From the NCBI GenBank assembly GCA_020633315.1, contig JACKDV010000027.1:7352-71351 (forward strand): DNA of 64,000 nucleotides, read 5' to 3'. The notes under the pieces were generated by a model that saw only the letters and a list, made by a program, of their open reading frames with translations, was not told the DNA's origin and made no database searches. Position 1 is the stretch's first letter. The number at the start of each line of letters is the position of its first letter. Below, in pieces: positions 1 through 7,381 of the stretch. The position numbers were made by a program, and so were the translations under genes. Origin of the DNA: Myxococcales bacterium (GTDB taxonomy: Bacteria > Myxococcota_A > Polyangia > Nannocystales > Nannocystaceae).

Positions 1-439
1 TCACGCCGGTGAGCAGCGGGCGATCGACGGGGGCGCGCTCGATGAGGGCGGGGGCCGGGCGGAAGATGGGCAGGCGAGGGCCGGCGGGGGTCGAGCGCTC
101 GTCGAGCGGGCGGCCGAGGGGATCGACGATGCGCCCCAGCAGCTCTGGCCCCACCGGCAGCGAGGGGAGCGTGCCCCGGGCCTCGGCGCCCTCGCCCGCG
201 CGCACCTGATCGGCGCTGCCCAGCAGCACCACGCCGGTGTGATCGGGCGCGAGCTCGTAGGCCATTCCGATGGCGCCCGAGTCGAAGGCCACCAGCTCCT
301 CGGAGCCGACCTCCGGCAGCCCCACCACCCGCGCCACGCCGTCGCCCACCTCGATCACCGCACCGCGCGGCTGCATGGCGCGGTGCAGCTCGAGCTCCAC
401 GCCGTCGGCGAGGCGGTCGGCCAGGGAAGGGCTAGGCAT
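1..439 (-). CDS. atpA: N-ATPase alpha subunit, N-terminal part (cut by window edge)
   Basis: This encodes the first 146 residues of an F-type ATPase alpha subunit, the non-catalytic nucleotide-binding subunit of the F1 head. The visible part is the N-terminal beta-barrel and the region before the P-loop: GDGVARV, a GIVDPLGRPL-like turn (LGRIVDPLGRPLD) and IERAPVDRPLLTG are typical of the family. The ATG at 439-437 overlaps the end of atpF by 8 bases, which fixes the start. The gene runs off the left edge, so the P-loop and C-terminus are not visible. Its place after atpF matches the N-ATPase order atpDCQRBEFAG, so atpG should lie just outside the window. Confidence 0.95.
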   Translation of the reverse strand, partial: MPSPSLADRLADGVELELHRAMQPRGAVIEVGDGVARVVGLPEVGSEELVAFDSGAIGMAYELAPDHTGVVLLGSADQVRAGEGAEARGTLPSLPVGPELLGRIVDPLGRPLDERSTPAGPRLPIFRPAPALIERAPVDRPLLTGV

Positions 440-1319
440 GGCTCGCCTCGGGGGGACGGGGAGCGGAGGGCTCCGCGACGATCTCGGGACGGGCGGAGTC
501 GGTCGTGGTCTCGGGACGGGCGGGGTCGGTCGTGGTCTCGGAGGTCGCGGAGTCGGAGCTCGCGGTGGTGGTCGCGTCGTCGGGACCCGAGTCGGGGGAG
601 CCCGCCGCGTCGGGAGCCTTCCGGCCGAGCTCGCCCACCACCCGAGCGGCGCGTCGGGCCAGCGCGCTGGCGGTGGCATCGACCTGGCCCGCCGAGGTGG
701 TCACGCGCACGCCGGCGCCGAGCTCCTCCACCACGCGCGCCTCGAAGGAGACACCCAGGGCGCCGCCCAGCAGGCTGCGGGCCTCGGGCTCGAGCGGGCG
801 AGCCACCTCCACCAGCCCAGAGCGCAGCGCGGCGGGGGGCAGCGACGCCAGCTCGCGGGTGGCGGCCCGCACCAGCGCTAGGTCGAGCGAGGGCCCGGGC
901 AGCACCTCGAGCAGCCCCCGCACCGCGTCGGCGGCCAGCCGTCCCACCGCGTGGGCCAGCGCCTGGGTCTCGCCCTCGCGCAGCGCGGCCAGCTCGCCCT
1001 GCAGGGCCTCGCGCTCGGCTCGTCGGGCCTTCTTGGCCTCGTCGAGCAGCGCCGCGGTCTCGCGCTCGGCGGCGGCGAGCATCTCCTTGCGGCGAGCCTC
1101 GAGCTCGCGCTCGGCCGCGCGCCGGGCCTCGCGGGCCTCGTTGGCCAGCGCCTCGGCCTCGTCGCGCAGGCGCTTGGACTCCTCGTCCTGCTGCTCGTGG
1201 CGCTTGCGCTCGTCGTCGAGGGCGCGGCGGACCGGCTTGAACAGCAGCCAGCCCAGGCCGGCCGCGAGCAGCAGGAAGTTCGCGACCTCGAACAGGAAGT
1301 TGGCCAGGGTGGTCGACAC
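432..1319 (-). CDS. atpF: N-ATPase subunit b, probable b-delta fusion with repeat tail
   Basis: This is a peripheral stalk subunit of 295 residues, far longer than a usual b subunit of about 160. An N-terminal membrane helix (about residues 9-27) leads into a long charged coiled coil (30-135). Residues 140-230 look like a delta-type C-terminal domain, ending in GVRVTTSAGQVDATASALAR, which recalls the delta sheet region. N-ATPase operons lack a separate delta gene, so a b-delta arrangement would fill that role; this is inferred from similarity read by eye. The last 60 residues are a Thr/Ser/Asp/Pro-rich tail containing a tandem repeat. The gene starts 6 bases after the atpE stop. Confidence 0.88.
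   Translation of the reverse strand: MSTTLANFLFEVANFLLLAAGLGWLLFKPVRRALDDERKRHEQQDEESKRLRDEAEALANEAREARRAAERELEARRKEMLAAAERETAALLDEAKKARRAEREALQGELAALREGETQALAHAVGRLAADAVRGLLEVLPGPSLDLALVRAATRELASLPPAALRSGLVEVARPLEPEARSLLGGALGVSFEARVVEELGAGVRVTTSAGQVDATASALARRAARVVGELGRKAPDAAGSPDSGPDDATTTASSDSATSETTTDPARPETTTDSARPEIVAEPSAPRPPEASHA
483..536 (-). repeat. 27-bp tandem repeat in the atpF tail
   Basis: Two adjacent 27-bp copies (483-509 and 510-536) differ at one base, with a short third start after them. They are in frame and encode a repeated Thr-Thr-Asp-x-Ala-Arg-Pro-Glu unit in the disordered C-terminus of atpF. Confidence 0.8.
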
Positions 1320-1325
1320 CGCGAC

Positions 1326-1586
1326 CTAGCCTCCGGTGACGAAGGGATTGGCGAACAGCAGCACCAGCGCGATCACCAGGCAGAAGATGGCGGTCGACTC
1401 CACCATCGCCAGCGCCACGAACTGGGTGCGGGTGATCGAGCCCGACTCGTCGGGCTGGCGGGCCAGGGCGTCCATGCCCGCGGCGCCGATGCGGCTCTCG
1501 CCGAAGGCTGCCCCGACGGCGCCGATGGCCATGGTGAGGCCGGCCATCACGATGGATCCGAGCGCGAGGATCGCGTGCTCACTCAT
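1326..1586 (-). CDS. atpE: N-ATPase subunit c (rotor ring), Na+ type
   Basis: A two-helix proteolipid of 86 residues forming the rotor ring of the membrane sector. Helix 1 is about residues 8-40 and helix 2 about 55-80, with the polar loop ARQPDESGSI between them. Helix 1 carries Glu30 (GES) and helix 2 carries the triplet Glu63-Ser64-Thr65 (VESTAI). A helix-2 Glu followed by Ser and Thr, plus a second acidic or amide residue on helix 1, is the known Na+-binding signature, and N-ATPase c subunits use two glutamates. The sequence therefore points to Na+ rather than H+ transport. It overlaps atpB by 8 bases. Confidence 0.95.
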   Translation of the reverse strand: MSEHAILALGSIVMAGLTMAIGAVGAAFGESRIGAAGMDALARQPDESGSITRTQFVALAMVESTAIFCLVIALVLLFANPFVTGG

Positions 1587-2262
1587 TTTCGACTCCTTGT
1601 CCGACCTGGATGGCAGCGCCGATGTAGACGCTGCTCAGGATCGTGAAGATGTATGCCTGCAACAGACCGATGAGGAGGTCGAGCAGCATCAAGGGGATCG
1701 GCACGATGAGCCCGACCAGCGCCACGATGAGGCCCACCACCAGGTGACCGCTCATCATGTTGCCGAACAGGCGCAGGGCGAGCGCCAAGGTGCGCGAGAC
1801 CTCGCTGATCACGTGGAGGGGAAACAGCAAGGGGTTGGGCCGCAGGTAGTGCCGCAGGTAGCCCAGCGGGCCGCGCGAGCGGATGCCCACCACGGGCACG
1901 GCCAGGAACACCAGCACGGCCAGGGCGCTGGCGGCCCCGAGGTTGGCCGTGGGCGCGGCCAGCCCGGGGAGCTGGCCCAGCAGCGCGGCCCCGGCGATGA
2001 ACAGGAACAGGCTGCCCGCGAAGATCTCGAGCCCGGGCGCGGGGCGGCCGACGACCTCGGTGACCAGGCCGCGGATGAAGCCGTGGGTGAGCCGACCGAC
2101 GGCCGCGAGGCGCCCCGCCGGGTGGTGGACCACCGCCCGCGCGACCACGCCGAAGACCACCAGCAGCGTCGCGGTGGTGGCCAGGCTGGTGAGCATGGTG
2201 GGGGTGATGGGCACGGGACCCAGCCACAGCAGCACGGGCTCGTCGAAGATCTCGGGCCTCAT
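1579..2262 (-). CDS. atpB: N-ATPase subunit a
   Basis: The a subunit forms the ion half-channels next to the c ring. It has 227 residues and about five to six membrane helices. The essential arginine lies in the helix LALALRLFGNMMSGH, the usual family motif. The ATG at 2262 forms an ATGA overlap with the stop of atpR, which argues for this start over an in-frame ATG 17 codons upstream. It sits in the middle of the N-ATPase operon and is translationally coupled on both sides. Confidence 0.93.
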   Translation of the reverse strand: MRPEIFDEPVLLWLGPVPITPTMLTSLATTATLLVVFGVVARAVVHHPAGRLAAVGRLTHGFIRGLVTEVVGRPAPGLEIFAGSLFLFIAGAALLGQLPGLAAPTANLGAASALAVLVFLAVPVVGIRSRGPLGYLRHYLRPNPLLFPLHVISEVSRTLALALRLFGNMMSGHLVVGLIVALVGLIVPIPLMLLDLLIGLLQAYIFTILSSVYIGAAIQVGQGVENE

Positions 2263-2492
2263 CGCCACCTCCGCTGGACCACGAGCACCGCGACCACGAA
2301 GCCCAGCAGCCACCCGGCCGCGGCCGCGAGCACCTGGCCCCGCAGGGCGGCCACCACGAGCACCACCGCCACCAGCCCCAGGCGCAGCACGAAGCCCAGC
2401 GGGTGGGGCCGGTGCCCCACCGCTCGCGCGAGCAGCCCGGCCTGGGCGAGGCCCACGACCACGCCGGCGATCGCGAAGGTGGAGGTGATCAC
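2259..2492 (-). CDS. atpR: N-ATPase accessory membrane protein AtpR
   Basis: A 77-residue hydrophobic protein with two to three membrane spans and arginines in or near the helices (LLARAVGH, FVLRLGL, ending QRRWR). AtpR occurs only in N-ATPase operons, where it has been suggested to interact with the c ring through its arginine during assembly. Assignment rests on position between atpQ and atpB, size and hydrophobicity. It overlaps both neighbours by ATGA. Confidence 0.88.
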   Translation of the reverse strand: MITSTFAIAGVVVGLAQAGLLARAVGHRPHPLGFVLRLGLVAVVLVVAALRGQVLAAAAGWLLGFVVAVLVVQRRWR

Positions 2493-2791
2493 CCGCCGTC
2501 CTCCCGTACCGAGCGTGCGGCGAGGATGCTGCCCAGGGTGGTGCCCACGGTCAGCAGGATCAGGGTGAAGCGGATGCCGGTGTCGAAGCGGGCGTCGAGG
2601 GTGCGCCCGAGCAGCGCCCCGCCGGTGGCGAGCAGCACGATGGGCCAGCCCACGCTGCCCACCAGCGCCAGCGATCGCCAGAAGCGGTGGCCGGGCTCGC
2701 GACGGCGGAAGCGCTCGAGGTCGTGCCGCGTTCGCTCCCGCAGGTCGGGGCGCCGGAAGGCGACGGGGGGCTCGGGGCCGCGCTCAGTCAT
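2489..2791 (-). CDS. atpQ: N-ATPase accessory protein AtpQ (AtpI family)
   Basis: A 100-residue protein with a basic cytosolic N-terminus (RRPDLRERTRHD...) and two membrane helices at about residues 42-62 and 70-88, the layout of AtpI/AtpQ assembly factors. These are thought to help build the c ring and possibly handle Mg2+. The ATG at 2791 is preferred because it overlaps the atpC stop by 8 bases; an in-frame ATG lies five codons upstream. The spacing and order are those of the N-ATPase operon. Confidence 0.85.
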   Translation of the reverse strand: MTERGPEPPVAFRRPDLRERTRHDLERFRRREPGHRFWRSLALVGSVGWPIVLLATGGALLGRTLDARFDTGIRFTLILLTVGTTLGSILAARSVREDGG

Positions 2792-3200
2792 GGGCCCCCC
2801 TCGCACGGGTCCCCACCGGGCGGTGCCGCAGCTCCTGCACGATGCGCTCCTCGAGCTCGCCCAGGCGACGGCGCGCGGCCAGCTCGCTGTCGGGGGTGGA
2901 GAGCATGCGGTCGAGCTCGGCGAGCACCTCCTGCTCGTGCTCGCCCACCACCGCGAAGGGGGTGTAGAGGGTGGCGAGCTCGCGCTCGCCCTGCAGCAGG
3001 CCGCCGGCCGTGGCTGCGAACGAGGTGCCCCCGTCGGCGTGCACCAGGATCAGGCCGGGCTCCACCGCGGTCAGCAGGGGCTCGGTGCGCGGGCGCAGGC
3101 CGGCCTGGCCGGTCGCGGTGGGCACCCGGGCCGAGCGCAGCTGCCGGTCGAGCACGACCTCGGTGGGCGTGCGGATCACCAGCCGCAGTCCCTCAGCCAC
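2784..3200 (-). CDS. atpC: N-ATPase epsilon subunit
   Basis: The epsilon subunit couples the central stalk to the c ring. It has 138 residues. An N-terminal beta-sandwich (LRLVIRTPTEVVLDRQLRSA, then a GGLLQ stretch near residue 66) precedes a helical C-terminus (about 90-125) rich in Glu, Arg and Leu. It lies directly after atpD with an 8-base overlap, as in N-ATPase operons, where atpD and atpC come first. Sequence similarity is moderate and the gene order carries much of the call. Confidence 0.9.
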   Translation of the reverse strand: MAEGLRLVIRTPTEVVLDRQLRSARVPTATGQAGLRPRTEPLLTAVEPGLILVHADGGTSFAATAGGLLQGERELATLYTPFAVVGEHEQEVLAELDRMLSTPDSELAARRRLGELEERIVQELRHRPVGTRARGAHD

Positions 3201-4614
3201 CGCTCACCTCCGCCAGGGTGCCGATCATGAACAGGCGATCCTCGGGCAGCTCGTCGCAGCGACCCTCGACGATGGCCGCGGTGTCCTCCACCGTCTGGGC
3301 CATGGGCACGCGACGCCCGGGCAGGCCGGTGAAGCCCTCGGTCACGTGGAAGGGCTGGGTGAGGAAGTTGCGGAGCCGGCGGGCGCGGGCGACCACGGTG
3401 CGGTCCTCGGGGGAGAGCTCGTCGATGCCCAGCATGGAGATGATGTCGCGCAGCTCCTCGAAGCGGGCGAGCAGGCGCCGGGCCTCCTCGGCCACCTCGT
3501 AGTGGCGCTCGCCCACCACGGTCGCGTCGAGGGCCTTGGACGAGGAGGTCAGCGGATCCACGGCGGGGTAGAAGCCCTCGGCCGCCACGTCGCGCGAGAG
3601 CACCAGCGCGCTGTCGATGTGCCAGAACGCGTGGGTCACCGCGGGGTCGCCGTAGTCGTCGGCCGGCACGTAGATCGCCTGCACCGCCAGCATGTCGCCG
3701 CGGTGGGTGGCGGTGATGCGCTCCTCGACCGCCGCCAGGTCGGCGGCGAGGGTGGGCTGGTAGCCCACGCGAGAGGGCAGCCGCCCCAGCAGGCCGCTCA
3801 CCTCCATGCCCGCCTGCACGTGGCGATAGAGGTTGTCCACCACGAACATCACGTCGAGCCCGAGGTCGTCGCGGAAGTGCTCGGCGATCGACAGCGCGGC
3901 CTCGCCGATCATGAAGCGGGCCCCCGGCGTCTCCTTCATCTGCCCGAAGACCAGCGCGGTGCGATCGAGCACGCCGCGGCGCTGCATCTCGTTCCACAGC
4001 TCGAGGCCCTCGCGCGAGCGCTCGCCGATGCCGGCGAACACGGCCACGCCCTCGAACTCGGCCACCGCGTTGTGGATGAACTCGGTGAGCACGATGGTCT
4101 TGCCCACCCCGGCGCCCCCGAACACCGCGGCCCGGCCCCCCCGCAGGAACGGGCAGAACAGGTCGATGACCTTGATCCCGGTCTCGTACACCTCGGTCCA
4201 GGGGCGGCGCTCGGCGGGCGGGGGCGGGGGGCGGCGCAGGGGCAGGCGCGCCTCGGCCTCCACGGGCGGCCCGCCGTCGAGGGGGTTGCCCAGCAGGTCG
4301 ACGACCCGCCCGAGCAGGCCGCGTCCCACGGGCACGGTCAGCGGGTGGCCGTCGGTCCACACCTCGGCGCCGCGCGGCAGCCCGCGGGTGGAGTCCAGCG
4401 CGATCGCCCGCACGCGGGTCGGTCCCACGTGGGCCTGCACCACCGCGGTGACCGAGCCCCCGCGGGGGATCCGGCACGTCAGCGCGGCGGCCAGCGGCGG
4501 CACGCCCCCCTCGAGGTCGACCTCGATCACCGTGCCGCGCACCGCCGCCACACGGCCGGGGGCGCGGGGCGAAGGGGACGGGGGCCCGGCGGCGCTGGTC
4601 GTGGGGGTGCTCAT
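3193..4614 (-). CDS. atpD: N-ATPase beta subunit (catalytic)
   Basis: The catalytic subunit of the F1 head, 473 residues from the ATG at 4614. The Walker A loop is GGAGVGKT, followed by the GIGERSREG segment and the catalytic-loop region VVDNLYRHVQ. The family usually has a phenylalanine at the position of Leu or Tyr here (DNIFRF), so this is a divergent beta, as expected for N-ATPases. Family sequences rule out the longer in-frame extension upstream. It is the first gene of the operon, with a gap of 127 bp to the patatin gene. Confidence 0.95.
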   Translation of the reverse strand: MSTPTTSAAGPPSPSPRAPGRVAAVRGTVIEVDLEGGVPPLAAALTCRIPRGGSVTAVVQAHVGPTRVRAIALDSTRGLPRGAEVWTDGHPLTVPVGRGLLGRVVDLLGNPLDGGPPVEAEARLPLRRPPPPPAERRPWTEVYETGIKVIDLFCPFLRGGRAAVFGGAGVGKTIVLTEFIHNAVAEFEGVAVFAGIGERSREGLELWNEMQRRGVLDRTALVFGQMKETPGARFMIGEAALSIAEHFRDDLGLDVMFVVDNLYRHVQAGMEVSGLLGRLPSRVGYQPTLAADLAAVEERITATHRGDMLAVQAIYVPADDYGDPAVTHAFWHIDSALVLSRDVAAEGFYPAVDPLTSSSKALDATVVGERHYEVAEEARRLLARFEELRDIISMLGIDELSPEDRTVVARARRLRNFLTQPFHVTEGFTGLPGRRVPMAQTVEDTAAIVEGRCDELPEDRLFMIGTLAEVSGG

Positions 4615-4718
4615 GGCAGGGGCGGCAAGGACAGTAAGGCTCCTGCTTCCCGCCGCTCGGCGCAACGATGCCCGGCCCGGCTCGGGTGCGACGCGCAATC
4701 ATTTCGGCTTGCCGCCGC

Positions 4719-4742
4719 GCCCGGGCGTGCTGCAGCCCGGGC
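4719..4742 (-). terminator. GC hairpin after the patatin-like gene
   Basis: A perfect inverted repeat, GCCCGGGC - 8 nt - GCCCGGGC, begins at the stop codon of the patatin-like gene. It has no T run after it on the minus strand, so it may slow or terminate transcription only weakly. It separates that gene from the ATPase operon. Confidence 0.35.
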
Positions 4743-6991
4743 TACCAGGGTGGGTTGGAGTCGGCGGCCTTGAGGAAGCGGCGGGCCAGCCCGCCCTCGA
4801 GCTCGTCCTGGTCGGAGCCCCCGAGGCTCTCCAGGCCCTCGCCGATGGAGAAGTCGAGCAGCGCCGGGTCCTCGGACTTCTCCTGCAGCTCGGTCAGGCC
4901 CTGGCAGGTCCGCAGGCCGATCTTGAAGCCGAGCGCCCGGTAGGCCTCGAACTGGGCCTCGTCGAAGAACTGGTCGGCGGTGCTCTGGTGGGGGAAGTCG
5001 GGGTTGGCGTCGCGATACTGCTCGATGTAGGGCAGCTCGCGCTCGCCCATCGAGGCCTTGATGTACAGCAGCCAGCCCAGCTCGCCGTCGCCGTAGTCGA
5101 TGCGGCCGATCGCGTAGTTGCGCTTGCTGCGACCATCCTCGTCCTTGGCGAGCCCGTCGAGGTTGATGTCGATGTGCACGCCCATGTCGGTGGCAGCGTA
5201 GCGGATGATCGTGGCCAGGCCGGTGAAGGTCATCTTCGGATCGGCCTCGCCGTCGCCGCACACGATCACCCGGCAGCGGCGGCGCAGCAGCTCGTAGATC
5301 CCCAGGTTCTCGATGTGGCCGCCGTCCGACACGTTGACGTGGCGCCCGCGGTCGTCGGGGCGCGACAGGGCCTCGGTGACCAGGTGGCTCAGCCCCACCC
5401 CGATGTCGCCCCACAGCCCCACCTTGTCCGCGGCCGCGCGCTGGGGGTGGGGGAGCCAGTAGCCCAGGCGCACGTTGAGCAGCGTCATCAGCAGCGACAG
5501 CGAGCGCATGGTGAACGAGCCCATGTTGGGGGCCGCGGCCGCGCCCGAGATCGCCAGCGCGGTGCCCAGGCTCAGGTGGTGATCGGCGGCCTCCAGCTTG
5601 GGGGTGCGGCAGTAGCCGGTGCGCACGCTGCCGCAGAAGTGCTTGCTGAACAAGAAGAAGTCCGACTGCCGCCCGCGCAGGGCCGGGTCGTGGCTGCCCT
5701 GCATGTTCATCGCGGTGTTCACCAGGTGGTAGGGCGCGACGGTGCCCTCGGCGTTGAGCTCGGACAGCCGCAGGGGATCGGTCGGTCGCACCGCCTGGGC
5801 CTGGGGCGAGTCCACCTGGAAGAGGTAGGCCTCGCTCAGCCGGTCGCGGTAGTACTGGTGGACCGAGGTCGAGTTGGCGTCGAGGAAGAGCAGCACGTAG
5901 ACGAGCAGCGCCGCGCCGCCGCCGTAGACCGCGAGCTGGATCGTCGCGGGGTCGAGGCCGGCGGGGGGGAACAGCACCAGCTCGCCCAGGGCGAGGTACA
6001 CCATCAGCAGGATGAGGGGGCCGGCCGCCGAGGCCACCAGCAAGATCAGCCCCTTGCGGAGCTTGTCGACGAGCCCGGGATCCTGGCCATCGCTCGCGCT
6101 CGAGCGGGGCAGGGCGGAGGCCACCGCCGACAGCGAGGTGAGCCCGGGCAGCACGATGGAGTCGCTGCGGTGGTACCAGCGCAGCACCAGCGGCAGGCAC
6201 TCCGCGATCGCGAGCGCCACCACCAGCTGCAGGAGCACCGCGTACAGCGAGACGCCCCGGCCGCGCTGCTCGAGGTCGCGGTCCCCACGGCGGGCCTCGA
6301 TCAGCCACGACAGCAGCGGGAAGGCCACGATCGCGAGCAAGAGCAGAGCCAGGGCCACGCCGGTGGCCAGGAAGGGCGGGTACCCGTCGGGCAGCGAGCG
6401 ACCGAGGCGGGAGAGCCCGGCGCCGAAGGTGAGGTGCGTGAGCCCGACCAGGGCGATCACGAAGGGCACCATCGACAGGGTGTTGACCAGCATGCCGCGC
6501 AGCATCACGGCCACGATGCCGAAGTAGCCCCAGGTGCCCTCGTTGACGAGGTACTCGCTGCGGTCTCGCAGGTGCCGCAGTGCGATGGGCTCCTGGCGCC
6601 CCGACTCGAGGAACAGCGGGAACGCCTTGGTCCAGCGGCTGTCGGCCGAGGGGCGGTTGAGCAGCGAGCTGAGGCACGAGCCGATGTAGCCCCCGCCCGA
6701 GACGGTGGAGAGGTAGTCGAAGCGCGGCAGCAGGCCGACCTTGGCCAGCGCCTGGGTCACGCCCAGGTTGAAGGTGGCGGTGCGGATGCCCCCGCCCGAG
6801 AACGCCAGGCCGAACAGCCGCAGCTCGGTGCTCGGCACCAGCTTGCCCTCGGCGACGCGATCGGGAGGCTCGGGGGCCCCGGCGCGGCGGGCCACCTCGC
6901 GCCGCCGCTCCATCACCGTGGCGTACTCGGCCGGGAAGACCTCCTCTACGAATTCATCCGTCCACCCTGCGACGTCGGGTCCATCCCCCAT
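4742..6991 (-). CDS. Patatin-like phospholipase with membrane segments
   Basis: A 749-residue lipid acyl hydrolase. The oxyanion motif GGGIRTA is at residues 66-72, the nucleophile Ser98 lies in TVSGGGY, and the catalytic Asp556 lies in VSDGGHIENLG. Ser and Asp form the usual patatin dyad. Unusually, about four to five hydrophobic helices (roughly 156-188, 207-231, 248-270, 317-345, 355-372) lie between the two halves of the active site, so the enzyme is probably anchored in the inner membrane with a cytosolic catalytic unit. The start is preceded by a TACCAT box. The substrate is unknown; phospholipids are the likely guess. Confidence 0.85.
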   Translation of the reverse strand: MGDGPDVAGWTDEFVEEVFPAEYATVMERRREVARRAGAPEPPDRVAEGKLVPSTELRLFGLAFSGGGIRTATFNLGVTQALAKVGLLPRFDYLSTVSGGGYIGSCLSSLLNRPSADSRWTKAFPLFLESGRQEPIALRHLRDRSEYLVNEGTWGYFGIVAVMLRGMLVNTLSMVPFVIALVGLTHLTFGAGLSRLGRSLPDGYPPFLATGVALALLLLAIVAFPLLSWLIEARRGDRDLEQRGRGVSLYAVLLQLVVALAIAECLPLVLRWYHRSDSIVLPGLTSLSAVASALPRSSASDGQDPGLVDKLRKGLILLVASAAGPLILLMVYLALGELVLFPPAGLDPATIQLAVYGGGAALLVYVLLFLDANSTSVHQYYRDRLSEAYLFQVDSPQAQAVRPTDPLRLSELNAEGTVAPYHLVNTAMNMQGSHDPALRGRQSDFFLFSKHFCGSVRTGYCRTPKLEAADHHLSLGTALAISGAAAAPNMGSFTMRSLSLLMTLLNVRLGYWLPHPQRAAADKVGLWGDIGVGLSHLVTEALSRPDDRGRHVNVSDGGHIENLGIYELLRRRCRVIVCGDGEADPKMTFTGLATIIRYAATDMGVHIDINLDGLAKDEDGRSKRNYAIGRIDYGDGELGWLLYIKASMGERELPYIEQYRDANPDFPHQSTADQFFDEAQFEAYRALGFKIGLRTCQGLTELQEKSEDPALLDFSIGEGLESLGGSDQDELEGGLARRFLKAADSNPPW

Positions 6992-7022
6992 TGCCCCATG
7001 GTACCGGCCGGGGGCCGCAGGG

Positions 7023-7379
7023 TCACCGCACCAGGCCCGACAGCTCGCGCAGCGGCGCGGTGGCTCCGAGCTGCGCGATCACGACGGTGGCCCAGCCGAG
7101 CGCCGCCACCAGCCATAAGGGCCACGCGCTCGGGCGACCTCGCAGCAGCAGCAGCGCGGCGACGATGGCCGCGGGCGCCCCCACTCGAAAGGGGGGGCTC
7201 AGGACGAGCGTGGTGATCGCGGGCAGGTGGGCCGAGGCCTGGAAGCCCGCGTAGAGCTCCAGGTACGCCCCGTGGCTCACGGCCTGCCACGCGAGCATGC
7301 CCACCGCGGCCAGGGCCAGCCCCGCCGCCACGCCGTGCGAGTACCTCGGGCGCTCTCGTGCCGTCTCGGGGGCGTCCAC
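7023..7379 (-). CDS. Small membrane protein of unknown function
   Basis: A 118-residue protein with a GTG start 2 bases after the stop of the preceding lipoprotein gene, so the two are probably co-translated. It has three hydrophobic segments at about residues 17-36, 55-78 and 82-104, a charged N-terminus (DAPETARERPR), and arginines between helices 2 and 3. I do not recognise the family. Coupling to the von Willebrand-type lipoprotein suggests a shared envelope role, which is inference only. Confidence 0.65.
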   Translation of the reverse strand: MDAPETARERPRYSHGVAAGLALAAVGMLAWQAVSHGAYLELYAGFQASAHLPAITTLVLSPPFRVGAPAAIVAALLLLRGRPSAWPLWLVAALGWATVVIAQLGATAPLRELSGLVR

Positions 7380-7381
7380 GC

